A program made the translations under genes and the position numbers. Under the pieces are notes generated by a model, which was given only the letters and a program-made list of their open reading frames with translations, searched no databases and was not told where the DNA came from. A DNA stretch of 64,000 nucleotides from Paenibacillus pinisoli. GTDB taxonomy: Bacteria; Bacillota; Bacilli; Paenibacillales; Paenibacillaceae. Positions 60,657 to 64,000 of the stretch are shown here, in pieces. Each line of letters begins with the position of its first letter. Position 1 is the stretch's first letter. The stretch is from contig NZ_QXQB01000003.1 in assembly GCF_003605435.1 (NCBI RefSeq), forward strand, positions 62,001 to 126,000, read 5' to 3'.

Positions 60657-62297
60657 TTACGACTTCCCGCTGTCACTTTCACGACTTGCATTCGAAGGGC
60701 TTGCAGCCTGATGGCGGCTTCGGTATTCAAGCGGGCTCAGGTTCAGGTACTTCTTGAACATTCTGGAGAAATGCGAGAAATTGGCATAGCCGACCTTGCT
60801 CGCAATCGCGCTCACCGGCAGCTCCGACTGCGCTAACAATCCTGCCGCTAGCGTAAGCCGCTGCTGCAGCACGTAATCGGAGACGGACATACCGGTCTCC
60901 TTCTTGAAGATCCGCGTCAAATAATCCGGGTTTAGGTAGACATGGCTTGCAATATCGTCTCTTGAGATATCCTCGGCAAGATGCTCATGGATGTACGCTT
61001 TCGCTTTATCGGTCACGCTCTGAGTATGGTCCAGAGCGGCGTCGAATTGTATCGACTTGTCCACGATATGGCGCATCCAGCTCAAGGCATCGGTCGATGT
61101 CCGCGTTGCCGCCGCATGCAGCGTAATGGAGTCATTGTCACCGAAGAGCTGATGCGCCTGGATGCCTTTCACTTGCATGACGTAATAAACCATCTGCTGA
61201 AAGTCCTGAATCAATTGATTGAGCCGGTCAAAGTCCAGACCGCCGGATGCGACTTGCTCCTCCATATAATCTTCAATCGCTCGCAGGAGCGGCTCGCGCG
61301 CGCCTTCCTTCAGTAGAATAGACCACATTCCGATATCGGGAGGCATGCCTACCGGAGACAAGGTCTGTTGATCCTGCAAGGAGAAGACGCCCTGATCATG
61401 AGCCACATTATTCTCATCCAGCTTGCGCAGGCGAAGGAACATATAAGCAAGCTGGTCGGGATGCGCCGTCTCGCCGATATAGCACGACACGCCCGCGAAG
61501 AAGTACGTGCGGCATGCTTCAATCCATTGCTCGCAGCCCGCCCTCAGCTTCTCGTTCACGTCCGATTGCGACTCCAGATTAAGCATGGCGAGCATATAAC
61601 CGTCCGCCAGCGAAATCAGCAGCCCTCTCTCCAGCTCATTCAGAAGCAGCTCCTCGGCTGACTTGCGGATAGCGTACTCCATAATTTTTTCATCGCGCAG
61701 CGTAATTTTTTTATGCCATCTCCGCACATGGATCAGCACCGGCAGAAACCGCATTTCATTCGTATAAGGAATATTGCGCTCCTCTGCAGCCTTCCTGATC
61801 GCTTCCGCATCGCCCGGGATCGTCTGGTTCAGAATATCGAGCCAGAACCGCTCCACAAGCAGCGGCTGATACTGCACCCAATACTTCCCGTATTGGCTGA
61901 ACTCGCTGTTCCGGTTATCCTGGTCCAGCTTGCGTATCGCCCTCTTGATCGTTTCCTCCAAATCGGGATACGGAATCGGCTTCAGCAAATAATCCAGGCT
62001 CCCCAGCTGAATCGCTTGCTTGGCGTACCCGAAGTCCGCATGGCAGGTGAGAAAGATCGTCTCCGTCCGGGGATAATGCAGCCGCACCCATTCCAGCAGC
62101 TCAAGACCGGTAGCCTGCGGCATCTCGATATCGCATAACAGGATATCTATCCTCTCTTGCCCGAATAAGGTCTTCGCCTGCTCTGCGCTATGCGCAGTGA
62201 ATACCTTGCTTATGCCGATCGATTCCCACTGCACGCCCGACTTCAGCCCCTCCACCGCTATAAGCTCATCATCCACGATTAGAAGCTGACACATCAT
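60657..62297 (-). CDS. YesN-like response regulator (receiver + AraC)
   Basis: The 546-residue protein has an N-terminal receiver domain (QLLIVDDELIAVEGLKSGV) with phosphoacceptor Asp56 in LLCDIEMP, a middle region of about 270 residues and a C-terminal AraC domain (ISRDDIASHVYLNPDYLTRI, GMSVSDYVLQQRL, KVGYANFSHFSRMFKKYLNL). It should activate the following sugar operon when phosphorylated by the kinase. The start is one of two adjacent ATGs (62297 or 62294) after AGGAGAAGA; it overlaps the kinase gene by 29 bp. Confidence 0.9.
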   Translation of the reverse strand: MMCQLLIVDDELIAVEGLKSGVQWESIGISKVFTAHSAEQAKTLFGQERIDILLCDIEMPQATGLELLEWVRLHYPRTETIFLTCHADFGYAKQAIQLGSLDYLLKPIPYPDLEETIKRAIRKLDQDNRNSEFSQYGKYWVQYQPLLVERFWLDILNQTIPGDAEAIRKAAEERNIPYTNEMRFLPVLIHVRRWHKKITLRDEKIMEYAIRKSAEELLLNELERGLLISLADGYMLAMLNLESQSDVNEKLRAGCEQWIEACRTYFFAGVSCYIGETAHPDQLAYMFLRLRKLDENNVAHDQGVFSLQDQQTLSPVGMPPDIGMWSILLKEGAREPLLRAIEDYMEEQVASGGLDFDRLNQLIQDFQQMVYYVMQVKGIQAHQLFGDNDSITLHAAATRTSTDALSWMRHIVDKSIQFDAALDHTQSVTDKAKAYIHEHLAEDISRDDIASHVYLNPDYLTRIFKKETGMSVSDYVLQQRLTLAAGLLAQSELPVSAIASKVGYANFSHFSRMFKKYLNLSPLEYRSRHQAASPSNASRESDSGKS

Positions 62298-64000
62298 TCT
62301 TCTCCTCCTTAAGAGACGAATCCGCTCTGAGCGGTATGCCCAGCTCCACCACTGCCCCATGCGGCTCGTCATTATAACAATCCATCCACGACCGGTCCCC
62401 GTATTGCAGCCGCAGCCGTTCCCGGGCATTCCACATGCCGATATGCTCGCCCTTCTCATCTACTTGCTGCTTGCCTGAGCGAATCGCTTCCAACGCCTCA
62501 TCCGAGAAGCCGGGGCCATTGTCGCGCACCGACAGGATGACCGTCGGCTCCTCCTCCAGCCCGCTTAGCGAAGCTTCAATCGTCACCGTGTTCGTGCCGT
62601 CCATCCGCACCGCATGCTTGACCACATTTTCCACGAAAGTCTGCAGAAGCAGCGGCGGCACTCTCGTCTCCTGCAAATAGTCCGGCACATCGATCTCAAT
62701 CGCCAGCCGATGCGGGAACCTGAGCTGCTGGATTCGCAGGAAGTTGCGTACATGCTTCAGCTCGTCTCTCAATAGCACAAGAGATTGATTGCTTTGCAGC
62801 GTATAGCGGAAATATTGGACCAGGCACATCGTCATCTCTTGAATAAGGCTGTACTGTTTCACTTGCGCCAGATTGTACACAATATTTAATGAGTTCATAA
62901 AAAAATGGGGATTGATCTGCAGCTGAAGATGCTTCAGCTCCGCACGCTGCTTGCTGATCTGCTCTTCATAGATATGGATTTTCAATTCCTCAATCTGCGT
63001 AATCATATGATTGAAGGTCCGGTTCACCAGCTGGAATTCGTCCTGTACGGGAGACTCCTCAATTTTCGTGTTGAAATTGCCCTCTCCAATACGGCGCATC
63101 GCCTTGGTCATCTTCTGAAGCGGCAGCAGCAGCACCTTGCGAAGAAACCATAGGCTTAGCGGCAGCATAATAATCGCGATTATAATGACGACCCCGGCTG
63201 CCTTCGCCAAGTACGGGAGATTCTCCAAAATGAGCTTGTCCGGCACGACCGAAACCAGGCTGAAGCTTCCCTTCTGCGAGCTCTCGCCAACGACCAGATA
63301 CTCCTCATCCGTCCCGGACAAGTAGTGGCTGGCGAATCCCCGAGTAAAATCAAGACCGGCATGCGACAGCTCCTCCGTGCCGGATAGGATTTGACCCGCT
63401 CCATCCACAATAAGAGAAGCGCCGTTCTCACCCGCATGCATATCGCTAAGGGGCTTCAGCATCGATGCTGCCTTCACCCAGGCGCCGATATAAAGATTGC
63501 CCTCACCGAACAAGCGCAGGATATAGAATTCGCCATTCATCTGCTGCACGCGCCATTTGTTGTTCAGATGAGTCGGCTGCTCGGCCAGTCCGGCAGCAAG
63601 CTGCTCTACCGTTGCCCGCAGGTTGGTCAGCTCCTTGTAGCTCATTTCGCCGCGGAAGGTCTCTACGATATCCCCCCTTGGGATGGAATAGACAAAAAAA
63701 CCGTCAATATAGGGATAGACGATCAAATCCGAAGTCAGCCTGCGCGACACGCTGCTCTTCGCCATCATATAGTCATCCTCGGGACTGGCCTCTCCCATCG
63801 CCAGCAGGTTGGGCTCCGTCATCATCAAGCCCATCAAGTGGCGCTCCGCTTCGGAGAGCTGGTCATCCATCTGCTTCATGAAGACGGATACAAGATTTTT
63901 GTTCGAATTCGCAACCTGATTGTGAATGACATTGACGCTGTAGCGATTGTTATAGATCAACAGCGCAATCAATGGAATGGTAATGCATAGAAGGCCAAGC
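62269..64000 (-). CDS. YesM-like sensor histidine kinase (N-terminus cut by window edge)
   Basis: The open frame continues past the right edge, where LGLLCITIPLIALLIYNN is part of the first membrane helix. About 577 residues are visible. An extracellular sensor domain precedes the second helix (AAGVVIIIAIIMLPLSLWFL), a HAMP domain (LPLQKMTKAMRRIGEGNFNT) and the His_kinase domain with phosphoacceptor in LQINPHFFMNSLNIVYNLAQ. An HATPase domain ends the protein (SVRDNGPGFSDEALEAIRSG). Its partner is the YesN-like regulator. Confidence 0.92.
   Translation of the reverse strand, partial: LGLLCITIPLIALLIYNNRYSVNVIHNQVANSNKNLVSVFMKQMDDQLSEAERHLMGLMMTEPNLLAMGEASPEDDYMMAKSSVSRRLTSDLIVYPYIDGFFVYSIPRGDIVETFRGEMSYKELTNLRATVEQLAAGLAEQPTHLNNKWRVQQMNGEFYILRLFGEGNLYIGAWVKAASMLKPLSDMHAGENGASLIVDGAGQILSGTEELSHAGLDFTRGFASHYLSGTDEEYLVVGESSQKGSFSLVSVVPDKLILENLPYLAKAAGVVIIIAIIMLPLSLWFLRKVLLLPLQKMTKAMRRIGEGNFNTKIEESPVQDEFQLVNRTFNHMITQIEELKIHIYEEQISKQRAELKHLQLQINPHFFMNSLNIVYNLAQVKQYSLIQEMTMCLVQYFRYTLQSNQSLVLLRDELKHVRNFLRIQQLRFPHRLAIEIDVPDYLQETRVPPLLLQTFVENVVKHAVRMDGTNTVTIEASLSGLEEEPTVILSVRDNGPGFSDEALEAIRSGKQQVDEKGEHIGMWNARERLRLQYGDRSWMDCYNDEPHGAVVELGIPLRADSSLKEEKNDVSASNRG

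Overview
The window looks like a chromosomal segment of a Paenibacillus-type member of the Bacillota. The evidence is gene content and synteny: a caa3 oxidase operon ctaCDEF with ctaG and ctaM, the order ydcC-alr-ndoAI-ndoA, a complete sigY-yxlCDEFG operon, ydbS-ydbT, CsoR/CopZ, a Fur-controlled YclNOPQ-type siderophore importer, and two carbohydrate ABC operons of the LplABC type with YesMN-like regulators. Shine-Dalgarno sequences are strong AGGAGG-type, and GTG and TTG starts are common. Almost every gene is on the minus strand. Only four supported genes (a lipoprotein, a phosphodiesterase, an MFS carrier and a 41-residue ORF) read on the plus strand. No rRNA, tRNA, transposase, phage gene or CRISPR was seen.

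Layout. 1-1490: a TipAL-type MerR regulator overlapping a DUF2268 HExxH peptidase gene, behind a MerR-type promoter with a 19-bp spacer. 1585-6063: a GntR(YtrA-like)-controlled ABC export operon with two ATPases and two unlike permeases. 6112-11750: cytochrome caa3 oxidase and assembly genes. 12004-15700: a spore-type lipoprotein, a DUF421 protein, and a copper module (csoR, copZ and a secreted His-rich protein with a duplicated HVHP domain). 15884-20552: phosphodiesterase plus MFS, YitT, a small acidic protein, glutathione peroxidase and a divergent PAP2 protein. 20697-24528: the iron importer. 24670-28453: a small basic ORF, a HesB-like protein and the SigY operon. 28508-30738: YdbS/YdbT membrane PH-domain proteins. 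30811-31510: fourteen tandem 50-bp repeats. 31608-37903: a compact Tad/Flp pilus-type operon with a terminator hairpin in its leader. 37937-41437: ndoA, ndoAI, alr, ydcC. 41548-49262: a sulfatase with a sugar ABC importer and a one-piece membrane AraC regulator. 49291-64000: a secreted protein, then a second sugar ABC importer with a sensor kinase, a response regulator and three intracellular glycosidases (GH3, GH3, GH20-like).

How the parts fit. The last 23 kb reads as a glycan-use region. Binding lipoproteins and permeases import oligosaccharides, and enzymes without signal peptides (sulfatase, GH20-like, two GH3) would cleave them in the cytoplasm. Neither importer has its own ATPase, so a shared MsmX-type ATPase is expected. 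Two cre-like sites suggest CcpA control of the first cluster. Many regulatory sites can be read directly: MerR, GntR, CsoR, OhrR-like and Fur operators, a probable SigY autoregulatory promoter, and good SigA promoters for ctaC, ydbS and the Tad operon.

The observations most worth a second look are the 50-bp repeat array, the promoter-terminator leader in front of the Tad operon (attenuator or small RNA), the His-rich HVHP protein of the copper module, and the sulfatase/GH20/GH3 import region. Many start codons were moved downstream of the longest possible start because a good ribosome binding site and family length support the later codon; this is stated in each entry.
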